Shown here: positions 31,382 to 39,296 of the stretch, one piece after another
How positions within the stretch are numbered: the stretch's first letter is position 1
How the letters are laid out: every line of letters starts with the position of its first letter
From: DAOSXA01 sp964526835
GTDB taxonomy: Bacteria > Zixibacteria > MSB-5A5 > GN15 > FEB-12
Assembly (NCBI GenBank): GCA_964526835.1
Contig: CAZGMK010000002.1
Coordinates: 1 to 64,000, forward strand
Direction: 5' to 3'
Length of the DNA: 64,000 nt
The notes under the pieces: model-generated
The model's database searches: none
Seen by the model: only the letters and a program-made list of their open reading frames with translations
What the model was told of the DNA's origin: nothing
Translations under genes and position numbers: made by a program

Positions 31382-32317
31382 CTAGAACACGCTGAACTTG
31401 AGGTACCGGCGAGGGTTCTGCTCGATATCGGTTACCAGATTATTCATCCGGTGGATCAGGTTGACGGTCTCGACGTAAAGCGCTGTATCGCCGATCAGCA
31501 GACCCAGGCTGCCGTCGCTTCGATTGATACGATTCATGACCGTGTCCAGCTTGGCCGAAGTAGCCGCCAGGTTATCGTAGAGCTCGGGATCGGATATCAG
31601 CTTACCGATAGTACCGCTGTTGTTGTCGACTTTCTCGGTCAAGTCGGCTACCGCCAGGGAAGTGCGTTCAACCGATTCCGTGATTCGTTCCTGGTTGGCC
31701 TGGAGTGAGGCGGCCAGACTGGTCAGGTGGGCGGCGAGGTCGGTCAATTGGTGGTACATGGTGTCGTTAACTGCAAGTTGCCCCAGCGTGCCCTCCCCCC
31801 GGTTCATGCGCACCAGGACGCTGTCGAGATTCCCCGCCAGCGATTCGGCGGTTTCAAGCGCCCGGGTTCCCGCACCGAACATCTCCTCGGCCGATCCGAC
31901 ATCGGCGGTTGGGACTACTTCCCCTTCGGCCAACACGGGCTGATCGATGGGACCGGGCAGAACCTCGACATACTTGTCCCCCAGCAGGCCTATGGTCCCG
32001 AGTTGAACCTGTGTGCCTTTGGTCATCATGTCCCAGACATCGGTCTTGATAGCGCAGGTGACTTTGACCTTGCGCAACGAATCCAGATTGACAAATTTCA
32101 CGCCGGTGACTCGGCCGACCTCAACGCCTGACATCCAGACAGGCGAGCCCGACAGAAGGCCGCTGACATTGTTGAAGTAACAAACAAACCTCTGCTTGTC
32201 GGCGAAAATCGAGGTTCCACCACCACCCAGCGACGCCCACATAGCGATGGCGATGGCCAGGATCAGCAAGATGCCTACGCGGAGGCTGCTCCAGGGAGAA
32301 GTTGATGTACTTTTCAT
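31382..32317 (-). CDS. mlaD: MCE-domain lipid-transport substrate-binding protein (MlaD-like)
   Basis: 311 residues. A single N-terminal membrane anchor (RVGILLILAIAIAMWASLGGG) precedes an MCE domain at about 35-125 (VCYFNNVSGLLSGSPVWMSG, GRVTGVKF, GLLGDKYVEVLPG). A long helical C-terminal region rich in repeating Thr/Leu/Asn turns follows and may form a periplasmic coiled bundle. MlaD binds phospholipid between the inner and outer membranes. It is downstream of the ATPase and permease genes on the same strand, in the order E-F-D. Confidence 0.9.
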   Translation of the reverse strand: MKSTSTSPWSSLRVGILLILAIAIAMWASLGGGGTSIFADKQRFVCYFNNVSGLLSGSPVWMSGVEVGRVTGVKFVNLDSLRKVKVTCAIKTDVWDMMTKGTQVQLGTIGLLGDKYVEVLPGPIDQPVLAEGEVVPTADVGSAEEMFGAGTRALETAESLAGNLDSVLVRMNRGEGTLGQLAVNDTMYHQLTDLAAHLTSLAASLQANQERITESVERTSLAVADLTEKVDNNSGTIGKLISDPELYDNLAATSAKLDTVMNRINRSDGSLGLLIGDTALYVETVNLIHRMNNLVTDIEQNPRRYLKFSVF

Positions 32318-32375
32318 ATCTCGATCACTTGCGTTTCGGTCTATCTATAACCCGGTTCGGCGGCCGACACAAGCA

Positions 32376-33170
32376 TTACCCAGCGGCCGGCCGCGTGTTA
32401 CCAGCAAATCGACGTTCGATCACCCCACTCATGGACTCCCTGAATGGGTCCAGAAACCTGCGGACCCCGGGATCGTCGCTGTCGCGGAGTTGTTCGGCAG
32501 TGCCGTCGAACACTGCCCGTCCCTCCAGAATGACAATGAACCGACCGGAAATCGCGAAGGCATCTGCAATCTGATGAGTGACGACTATCGAGGAGACCTG
32601 TCGCTCCTCCTGCAGTTTGCGAATCAAACTCAGAACCTGCTCCGTCGCCTGGGGATCGAGGCCCGTCGTTGGCTCATCGTAAAGCATCACCTGCGGGTCG
32701 GTTGACAGCAGAGCGCGGCCGATAGCGACCCGTCGCTGCATGCCGCCGGAGAGGTGTTCGGGCAATTGGTCGATGACTTCGTCAGGATTCATGCCCACAA
32801 AGCCGATCATGTCACGCACCCGCTCCGTGATCGCATCCCAGGGTAGCCTCGTGTGTTCGATGAGATAGTATCCAACATTCTCTCCGACAGTCATCGAGTC
32901 AAACAGGGCGCCGTCCTGAAACACCATGCCGATCTTCTTACGCACCTGGCGCTTGTCCTTATCGAGCATAGTGCTGAGGTCCCGATGGTCCACCAGTATC
33001 TGGCCGCGCAGGGGACTCTCAAGGCCCAGGATCAGCCGCAAAATAGTCGACTTCCCGGACCCGGAGGGGCCCATAACCACCACCGATTCACCGTCGTCGA
33101 TGCGAAAGGACACATCCCGGAGTATCGGTCGTCGGTCGTAGGCGAAATCGACATTGCGTAACTGTATCAT
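32376..33170 (-). CDS. mlaF: ABC transporter ATPase of the Mla lipid system (MlaF-like)
   Basis: 264 residues. Walker A GPSGSGKST (about 35-43), signature LSGGMQRRVAIGRAL (about 140-154), Walker B VMLYDEPTTGLDP and the switch His in VVTHQI are all present. It is the ATP-hydrolysing subunit for phospholipid trafficking with MlaE and MlaD. The ATG overlaps the mlaE stop by four bases (ATGA), so expression is coupled. Confidence 0.94.
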   Translation of the reverse strand: MIQLRNVDFAYDRRPILRDVSFRIDDGESVVVMGPSGSGKSTILRLILGLESPLRGQILVDHRDLSTMLDKDKRQVRKKIGMVFQDGALFDSMTVGENVGYYLIEHTRLPWDAITERVRDMIGFVGMNPDEVIDQLPEHLSGGMQRRVAIGRALLSTDPQVMLYDEPTTGLDPQATEQVLSLIRKLQEERQVSSIVVTHQIADAFAISGRFIVILEGRAVFDGTAEQLRDSDDPGVRRFLDPFRESMSGVIERRFAGNTRPAAG

Positions 33171-33949
33171 AAGTAACCCTTAAGCCAACCCCAGACCACC
33201 TTCGTGATGAAAAAGTTCACTATCAGAATCGTGATGGACGAAGCGACAACTGAATTGGTCGTGGCCCGTCCGACACCGCGCGTCCCCCCTCGCGCAGTGA
33301 ATCCACGGTAGCACGCTATGAATGCGATCACAAACGAGAAAGCTATGGGCTTGATTATTCCTATCAAGAGATTCCCGAAGACGAGGCGTTCCTTGACCGC
33401 AGCCCAGTAGACAGTCGACGAGATATGGGCGACGAAGGTCGCTATGACCCAACCGCCGGTGATGGCGATGGCATCACAGACAACGGTCAGAGCCGGGAGC
33501 ATCACGATCAAAGCCAGCAGCCGCGGCACGGCGATCTTCTTGATCGGATCCACGCCAAAGGCGATCAGCGCATCAATCTGATTGGATGATCTCATCGAAC
33601 CGATCTCGGCCGTGATCCCTGATGATACTCTGGCGGCGAACATCAGACCAGTAAGGGTCGGACCAAGTTCGCGAATGATAGCTATCGACATGATCCGGCC
33701 GAGGTAGTTCTTGGCCCCGAATTCCATCAGCTCCTGGGAAAAGGCTAGAGCGAAACCCTGTCCGGCGAAGATCCCGGTCAGAACAACCAGGTAGAGTGAT
33801 CCGACGCCGATCTGGTACATCTGCTCAATCGCCTCCGTCACGTAGATTCGCCGTGAGAAGACCCCACGCACCATCTTGATAGAGAAGAAAAACAGGCCCT
33901 GAGTCTCAAAGGCAAGCGTCTTAAGCCAGTTGTTCAGCGCGGTGAGAAT
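33167..33949 (-). CDS. mlaE: ABC permease of the Mla lipid system (MlaE-like), non-canonical start
   Basis: 260 residues if read from an ATT at 33949, the usual MlaE length. The MlaE/YrbE signature is clear (FAARVSSGITAEIGSMRSSNQIDALIAFGVDP). The only ATG/GTG/TTG upstream of the conserved region is at 33874. That would remove the first amphipathic helix (LNNWLKTLAFETQGLFFFS) that other family members have. A GGAAGGA sequence lies eight bases before the ATT and no normal start lies between them and an in-frame stop at 33968. A CTG three codons downstream is the alternative. Confidence 0.85.
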   Translation of the reverse strand: MLTALNNWLKTLAFETQGLFFFSIKMVRGVFSRRIYVTEAIEQMYQIGVGSLYLVVLTGIFAGQGFALAFSQELMEFGAKNYLGRIMSIAIIRELGPTLTGLMFAARVSSGITAEIGSMRSSNQIDALIAFGVDPIKKIAVPRLLALIVMLPALTVVCDAIAITGGWVIATFVAHISSTVYWAAVKERLVFGNLLIGIIKPIAFSFVIAFIACYRGFTARGGTRGVGRATTNSVVASSITILIVNFFITKVVWGWLKGYL

Positions 33950-34137
33950 GGTGTTTTTCCTTCCGACTTAGCTCGGCCCAAACCTATTTGCGCCTGCGGG
34001 ACAAGTCAAGGCAATAAACTCTCGGAGCAAACCGGGCCGGCAGTCCATTCACATTTGTCGCTTCCAGCCGCACCACACGTTATACTACCAAGTGAACCAT
34101 ATCGGCTGTATGCGCCGATGGAGAACAGGAATCGACC

Positions 34138-35175
34138 ATGCCGAACAAGTATCACATAGAGCCGGGCGCCGAACGAGGCCATGCTGTCGCTCTGTATTCG
34201 GGCGGCCTCGATTCGACACTCGCTGTTCTGCTGATGCTCAAACAGAGAATCAGGGTCACAGCGATAACTTTCATGACGCATTTTGGCTGCGACCTTTCCG
34301 ACCGCTCCGCCTGCGGCTCGGACCCCTACCCTATGGCCGAGAAGTTCGGCTTCGAGGTCAAGCTGATGCATCTGGGCCAGAAGTTCGTGGACATCGTACG
34401 CAGCCCCAGATTCGGGCGGGGCAAGAATATGAATGTGTGCACCGACTGCCGCATCCTGATGCTTTCGGAAGCAGCCGAGTTCATGGAGATGGCGGGCGCC
34501 GATTTCCTTGTTACGGGAGAAGTTCTCGGACAGCGCCCGATGTCTCAGGTCAAGGACAAGCTCCACCTCACCCTCAACCAAACCGGTCTTAAGGGCCGCG
34601 TACTGCGCCCGCTGTCGGCCAGGTTGCTGCCGCCCACCGAACCGGAACTCAGCGGAATGGTTGACCGCGAGCAGCTCGAAGGTATCGCAGGGCGCGGACG
34701 TAAGCGCCAGATGGAGTTGGCTGCAGAATTCGGAGTTGATGACTACCCCTCTCCCGCCTCCGGTTGCCTGCTGACAGACCCGGGATATTCACGACGCCTG
34801 AAGGATCTGATGGATCACGAGAGGCTCAGCCGGTTCGCCGACCTGAACCTGCTTCGCGCTGGACGCCACTTTCGTCTTGATGAAGGGACCAAAGCCATCG
34901 TGGGACGGAATGCAGAGGACAACGAGCGCATACTTGCCGCCATTGATGCAGGCCACGTTAAGCTGGAAGCCGAGAACGTGGGCTCGCCGATCACAATCCT
35001 GACCGGAAATGCCACCGAGGAGAACATACGCAAGGCCGCAATGCTAACCGCGCGGTATTCGGCGGCCCGCCGCGAATCCCGGGTCGAAGTGACGATTACC
35101 CATGAGGGTGCAACCCGCAGGATCACGGTTCCACCCCGGTCCGCCGACGACATCGGCGCCAGGCCGGTTCATTGA
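34138..35175 (+). CDS. PP-loop ATPase, tRNA thiolation enzyme-like
   Basis: 345 residues. The PP-loop SGGLDSTLAV lies at about 21-30. Two Cys-containing motifs, MNVCTDCRILML and SPASGCLLTDP, fit a sulfur-transfer enzyme of the ThiI/MnmA type that activates tRNA uridine by adenylation. GEVLGQRPMSQ is typical of the same family. The C-terminal third (after about 230) has no recognised RNA-binding domain I can name, and there is no THUMP domain at the N-terminus. The exact tRNA position modified is unknown. AGGA precedes the ATG. Confidence 0.75.
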   Translation: MPNKYHIEPGAERGHAVALYSGGLDSTLAVLLMLKQRIRVTAITFMTHFGCDLSDRSACGSDPYPMAEKFGFEVKLMHLGQKFVDIVRSPRFGRGKNMNVCTDCRILMLSEAAEFMEMAGADFLVTGEVLGQRPMSQVKDKLHLTLNQTGLKGRVLRPLSARLLPPTEPELSGMVDREQLEGIAGRGRKRQMELAAEFGVDDYPSPASGCLLTDPGYSRRLKDLMDHERLSRFADLNLLRAGRHFRLDEGTKAIVGRNAEDNERILAAIDAGHVKLEAENVGSPITILTGNATEENIRKAAMLTARYSAARRESRVEVTITHEGATRRITVPPRSADDIGARPVH

Positions 35176-35212
35176 AGCCGGCTTTAAGATTGTTCCGGCA
35201 CACAAGAAAGCA

Positions 35213-35234
35213 GGGCCCAGCCTTCACTGGGCCC
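35213..35234 (+). terminator. Terminator-like hairpin after the PP-loop gene
   Basis: GGGCCCAG-CCTTCA-CTGGGCCC is a perfect 8-bp stem, 38 bases after the stop. A U-tract is lacking. Confidence 0.5.
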
Positions 35235-35586
35235 CATCTCTCCTCACCAGCCGGGACTACACAGAGCGAGGTCACCGCCAAGAAACCATCACCCTGCCCG
35301 TCACGCAGTCGGCAGTTAGCGGGTATGCCTTAGTCTGGGACAGGTCATCCCGGCAACCACAAAACATAACAAACTGTATGCCGCCCGCTGAGTTAATACA
35401 CAAGTCTGTTGCCATCTAATCAATTACCGGAACTGGTCAGCCTGCCTGAGGCGACTGCCACGGCGAAATTCGCAGAATCTGTGGCGATTAGCACGCAGGA
35501 TGTACGCCAAAGCAAGAACCGTGGCACTGATTCGTATCCGAGGTAACGACCACGGTCGTCTCGCCTGGCTCCGTCAGCCAAAAGAA

Positions 35587-35616
35587 CAGGCCCCGTTCGG
35601 TAGAAAACGGGACCTG
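35587..35616 (-). terminator. Terminator-like hairpin after the cohesin-like gene
   Basis: CAGGCCCCGTT pairs with AACGGGACCTG with one mismatch and an 8-base loop. It lies about 55 bases beyond the minus-strand gene stop. Confidence 0.45.
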
Positions 35617-35670
35617 TCAGCAAGATTGCTTTGTACGCTAGCTTTGATCCAATAGGCAGCTCCTCCAGTC

Positions 35671-36471
35671 TTACTTGAGGAGCATCATCTTCCGAGTTTC
35701 AGTGTTGTTGTTTGCACTCAGGCGGTAGAAATACACACCACTGGATACATTGGCAGCATCCCATGTAATCTGGTGAACGCCGGCGCTCAGGTTCTCGTCA
35801 ACCAGAGTCGAGACATTCTGGCCCAAAACGTTGTAGACAGTCAGCGTGACATGCTGAGCAGTCGGCAAAGCGAACTCGAAGGTCGTGCTGGGGTTGAACG
35901 GGTTCGGATAGTTCTGCGCCAGATAGAATTCCTGGGGCATCGCGTCGTTCTTGCCCGAAAGCGATACAGTCACGTTGTCGAATTCCGGCTTCTCGGTCCG
36001 TATCTCGTGGTTTTCGTTGTAGACAAAGAGGAGGTCATGATAGGGGTCATGGAGCGTAACGGCCTCAATACTGATCTGCTGTGCGAGATCGTCATTGACC
36101 TCAAACACGAGATTGGCCACAGCACCGCTGCCCGCCTCCAGATTGGGCTTATACTCCGGAGTCATCTGGGGCAGAAGGCCGATTACCACGGTCCGGCTCT
36201 CGTTGTCAATATTGGCAATCTTGAGGTCGAAGTACTCCACTCGAGTGCCCTCGAAGGTGACTTCCTTCAATGTCACACCTTCCGAGAACTTCAGCGGAAT
36301 GTCAATGCCCGCCAGATTGTCCTGGTTGGTGATATTCAGTGGGACGACCACATGGTCTGCGTCGGTTGTTGGCTCGGCTACCTGAAACTGATGCAGGCTG
36401 GCCGCAAGGAGCAGCGACGGCATCAGCAGGATGGCCGCTACAACCGTCCCGATTGTCATGCGTTTGGTCAA
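35671..36471 (-). CDS. Secreted cohesin-like protein with Por/type IX-like sorting tail
   Basis: 266 residues from a TTG, with AAGGAGG six bases upstream. A signal peptide covers about 1-24 (IGTVVAAILLMPSLLLAAS). Residues 25-170 form a beta-sandwich-type domain (VVVPLNITNQDNLAGIDIPL, SGAVANLVFEVNDD) of the kind found in cohesin-like modules. The C-terminal 80 residues are a canonical secretion tail: FYLAQNYPNPFNPSTTFEF, VTLTVYNVLGQNV, AGVHQITWDA and SSGVYFYRL, ending in KMMLLK. The tail predicts export through a type IX-like system or surface attachment. Confidence 0.85.
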   Translation of the reverse strand: MTKRMTIGTVVAAILLMPSLLLAASLHQFQVAEPTTDADHVVVPLNITNQDNLAGIDIPLKFSEGVTLKEVTFEGTRVEYFDLKIANIDNESRTVVIGLLPQMTPEYKPNLEAGSGAVANLVFEVNDDLAQQISIEAVTLHDPYHDLLFVYNENHEIRTEKPEFDNVTVSLSGKNDAMPQEFYLAQNYPNPFNPSTTFEFALPTAQHVTLTVYNVLGQNVSTLVDENLSAGVHQITWDAANVSSGVYFYRLSANNNTETRKMMLLK

Positions 36472-36925
36472 GGTTTACCTCCTTACCACGGTTTGGTTTG
36501 TCCGATGATCACTGGGCATCCTGTCCATGGAGCTTCGCGATCATTCTTTCTTCACGTAAACGTAATACGACCTGCAACCGGTGAAGTGATTACCCTGAAC
36601 GCGAATTGCCGGTGTCCAAGACATTGGTCTCCCTTACGTTAAGAAATCAGTTATCAGCATAATGTCAAGATCATTTCGCGTCAGATTCGTTCTCAGCCTC
36701 GGCCTGCACCTTTCTCGAAGGCTCAGAAAAGGAGGGTATCGCAAGCATCATCAGTCAGAGGAAACGTACCGCTTGAGAAATCGTGTTCCTCTCCTCTCTA
36801 GGCTTTTCTACATCTGTTGATACGCACAGTTCCCGCGCGGCGCTGAGAAAAACCGTGAATGTCGATTTTTCCCGCATCCGAATCGCATTCTAACCAACCT
36901 CTCTCAACATTCTATCTTTCATCAA

Positions 36926-36951
36926 GTTAACGTTAACGGCTCGCCGAGCCG
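36926..36951. repeat. Palindrome fused to a GC hairpin
   Basis: GTTAACGTTAAC followed at once by CGGCTCGCCGAGCCG. It could be an operator or the stem of an unrecognised structured RNA. Confidence 0.45.
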
Positions 36952-37162
36952 ATGTGGCCGTACGCCGGGCTGTCAGCCCATCGACCAATGCGAACCCTGC
37001 GCGACCATTGCGTTGAGCCGCTCCGACGGCCTTACCGGTCGCTGTTTTTGAGGTGTTAGTCGAATACAGACTGGATTGGTTCTCAATACCATTGCCGAAC
37101 GCAGAGTCTGCGATCCGATCCTGTTAGCCACGAGTGACACATCAGCCGCACCGGGATATATC

Positions 37163-37190
37163 TTGACACTGGCGCGGCGCGGTCTAACTT
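37163..37190 (+). promoter_or_regulatory. Probable sigma-70 promoter of the OPT transporter
   Basis: A perfect TTGACA (37163-37168), a 16-base spacer and TAACTT (37185-37190), with a leader of about 35 bases to the GTG at 37233. Confidence 0.45.
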
Positions 37191-37232
37191 GCTGGGATCG
37201 AAAAAGATCACCAGTACTGCCAAGGAGCTGCT

Positions 37233-39203
37233 GTGGCCAATTCGGATGTGACTGACGAAAAGTACGAGCCGGTCATCGGAGCGAACAGATCGGTAACCGA
37301 GGTGTCGTGGAAGGCCATAATACTGGGATCGTTGATCTCGGTCCTGTTCGGTGTCGCCAACGCCTATCTCGGTGTGAAATTCGGCATGACCGTGTCGGCG
37401 TCGATCCCAGCCGCCGTCATTTCCATGGCGATCCTTCGACTCATTTTTGGTCAGGGCGTGACGGTCCTTGAGAACAACATCGTCCAGACTATCGGCTCGG
37501 CCGGGGAATCCCTGGCAGCCGGGGTCATCTTCACCATCCCGGCCTTCTTCATCTGGTCGGCGAGCGAGCAATTGGCCGCGGCCGGCTATATGCACGAGGT
37601 GAGCAAAACCCAGATATTCTGGCTGTCGATGCTCGGCGGCGCCCTGGGTATCCTGCTGATGATACCACTGCGCAAGTACCTGGTCGACAAAGAGCATCGC
37701 ACTCTTCGTTTCCCCGAAGGAACCGCCTGCGCTGAGATCATAGTAGCCGGTGATGAGGGTGGTGGAAAGGCTAAGCTGGTCTTCGCCGGCATCGGATTGG
37801 GGGCCCTCTACAAAATCGCCTACGACATGTTCCGGGTCTGGTCGCAGACTCCCAGCCACGACTTCAAGGGGGTCATGAAAGGCGGCACTATCGGCATCGA
37901 TGCCACTCCGGCGCTGCTCGGCGTAGGCTACATTATCGGACCGAGAATCGCCGCCCTGATGCTATCCGGGGCGGTCCTGGGGTACCTTGGTGTGGCGCCG
38001 TTGCTGGCCTTCATCGGTGACCAGATCCCGGGTACGATCATTGCCCCGGGAGTGATGCCTCTGAATGAGATGGACCCGGCGGAGCTTCGTAATTCCTATA
38101 TCAAGTACCTGGGTGTCGGTGCGGTAGCCATCGGGGGCTTTGTCTCTCTGATCAAGTCTTTTCCGGTAATCATCTCATCGTTCCGCAAGGGTTTTGGGCA
38201 ATTGCTCGGCCGCTCGGGGGTCGATGAGGAAACACCGCGAACCGATCGCGACCTGCCCATGAAGTGGGTCCTGCTGGGTGTCCTCGGCGTCATCTTCGCC
38301 ATTTGGATTCTGCCCGGAACGGAGCTCCACATTCTTGGCGCAGCTCTGGCGGTCTTATTCGGGTTCTTCTTCGTGGTGGTGGCGGCGCGAATTGTCGGGA
38401 TCGTGGGGTCGTCGTCGTCACCGGTTTCCGGCATGACAATCGCCACCCTGCTGGTGACCAGCCTGATTCTAATCTACTTCGGGGTTGAAGGAGTCGCAGG
38501 AATGGTGACTGCCATGTCGGTCGGGACTGTCGTGTGTATCGCCGTGTGCATGTCCGGTGATATCGCCCAGGACCTGAAGACCGGGTATCTGCTCGGCGCC
38601 ACTCCGTGGAAACAGCAGCTCACAGAGTTCATCGGGCTCCTTTTCCCGGCCCTGGCCATGGGTTTCACTCTCTATTACCTGAACGAGGCGTTCGGGTTCG
38701 TGGCCGGAGCAACACCGCGCGAACCTCTGCTGGCGCCTCAGGCCAACGTTATGGCTACGGTTGTCCAGGGAATCATGAATGCCAACCTGCCGTGGGCCCC
38801 CATTATTGTCGGTGGTTTCATCGCCCTGGCGGTCGAATTACTGGGAATATCGTCGCTGCCGTTCGCCATCGGGCTGTACCTGCCGCTGTCGCTGTCAACC
38901 CCGATTGTGACCGGTGGATTGATAGCCTTCCTCGTTAAACGCGTGTCGCGGCCGGAGATCTACAAACTGCGCAATCTCGCCGGCACGCTCTTCGCATCTG
39001 GCCTGGTGGCCGGTGACGCTCTGATCGGAGTAGTGGTTGCCTTTATGATAGGATCGTGGGGTGGGTATGCCGATTTCTATGACGGTCACCAGGGTATGAC
39101 CGGCACCTTAACGGGCGTCTTCGGCCCCTGGCTGGCCCTGATGGCCTTTGCCTTGCTGGCCCTGTTCCTGGTACGTATGGCATTCAGCGGTTTGAAGAAG
39201 TAA
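37233..39203 (+). CDS. OPT-family oligopeptide transporter
   Basis: 656 residues with about 15 hydrophobic segments spread over the whole length. The N-terminal signature (WKAIILGSLISVLFGVANAY, GMTVSASIPAAVISMAILR) and ENNIVQTIGSAGESLAAGVIF are diagnostic of the bacterial OPT family. Members import peptides or metal-chelate compounds using proton coupling; the substrate cannot be read. The GTG start is supported by AAGGAG five bases upstream. It is monocistronic in view of its own promoter and 93-base gap to the next gene. Confidence 0.93.
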   Translation: MANSDVTDEKYEPVIGANRSVTEVSWKAIILGSLISVLFGVANAYLGVKFGMTVSASIPAAVISMAILRLIFGQGVTVLENNIVQTIGSAGESLAAGVIFTIPAFFIWSASEQLAAAGYMHEVSKTQIFWLSMLGGALGILLMIPLRKYLVDKEHRTLRFPEGTACAEIIVAGDEGGGKAKLVFAGIGLGALYKIAYDMFRVWSQTPSHDFKGVMKGGTIGIDATPALLGVGYIIGPRIAALMLSGAVLGYLGVAPLLAFIGDQIPGTIIAPGVMPLNEMDPAELRNSYIKYLGVGAVAIGGFVSLIKSFPVIISSFRKGFGQLLGRSGVDEETPRTDRDLPMKWVLLGVLGVIFAIWILPGTELHILGAALAVLFGFFFVVVAARIVGIVGSSSSPVSGMTIATLLVTSLILIYFGVEGVAGMVTAMSVGTVVCIAVCMSGDIAQDLKTGYLLGATPWKQQLTEFIGLLFPALAMGFTLYYLNEAFGFVAGATPREPLLAPQANVMATVVQGIMNANLPWAPIIVGGFIALAVELLGISSLPFAIGLYLPLSLSTPIVTGGLIAFLVKRVSRPEIYKLRNLAGTLFASGLVAGDALIGVVVAFMIGSWGGYADFYDGHQGMTGTLTGVFGPWLALMAFALLALFLVRMAFSGLKK

Positions 39204-39296
39204 ACGTCCCCGGTCGTGGTAAGTACAAAGCACCGTCAGGCGCAACGGCAGCGCCTTTGTGCAGAATGAGGACAACTGGTTGCCGCAGGAGAGAAA

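Larger units (their letters stand above)
35176..35670. other. 495-base intergenic region with terminator hairpins
   Basis: Between convergent genes. It contains two hairpins described separately and no frame with convincing protein features. The only other structure is a weak 7-bp hairpin (35659-35683) spanning the stop of the downstream minus-strand gene. Confidence 0.5.
36472..37232. other. 761-base region without a convincing gene, between divergent genes
   Basis: It holds the leader of the cohesin-like gene and the promoter of the OPT transporter. A 12-base palindrome GTTAACGTTAAC (36926-36937) runs directly into a 6-bp hairpin CGGCTC-GCC-GAGCCG (36937-36951). Base composition shifts to AT-rich between about 36640 and 36930. 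No open frame shows family features. Confidence 0.5.
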
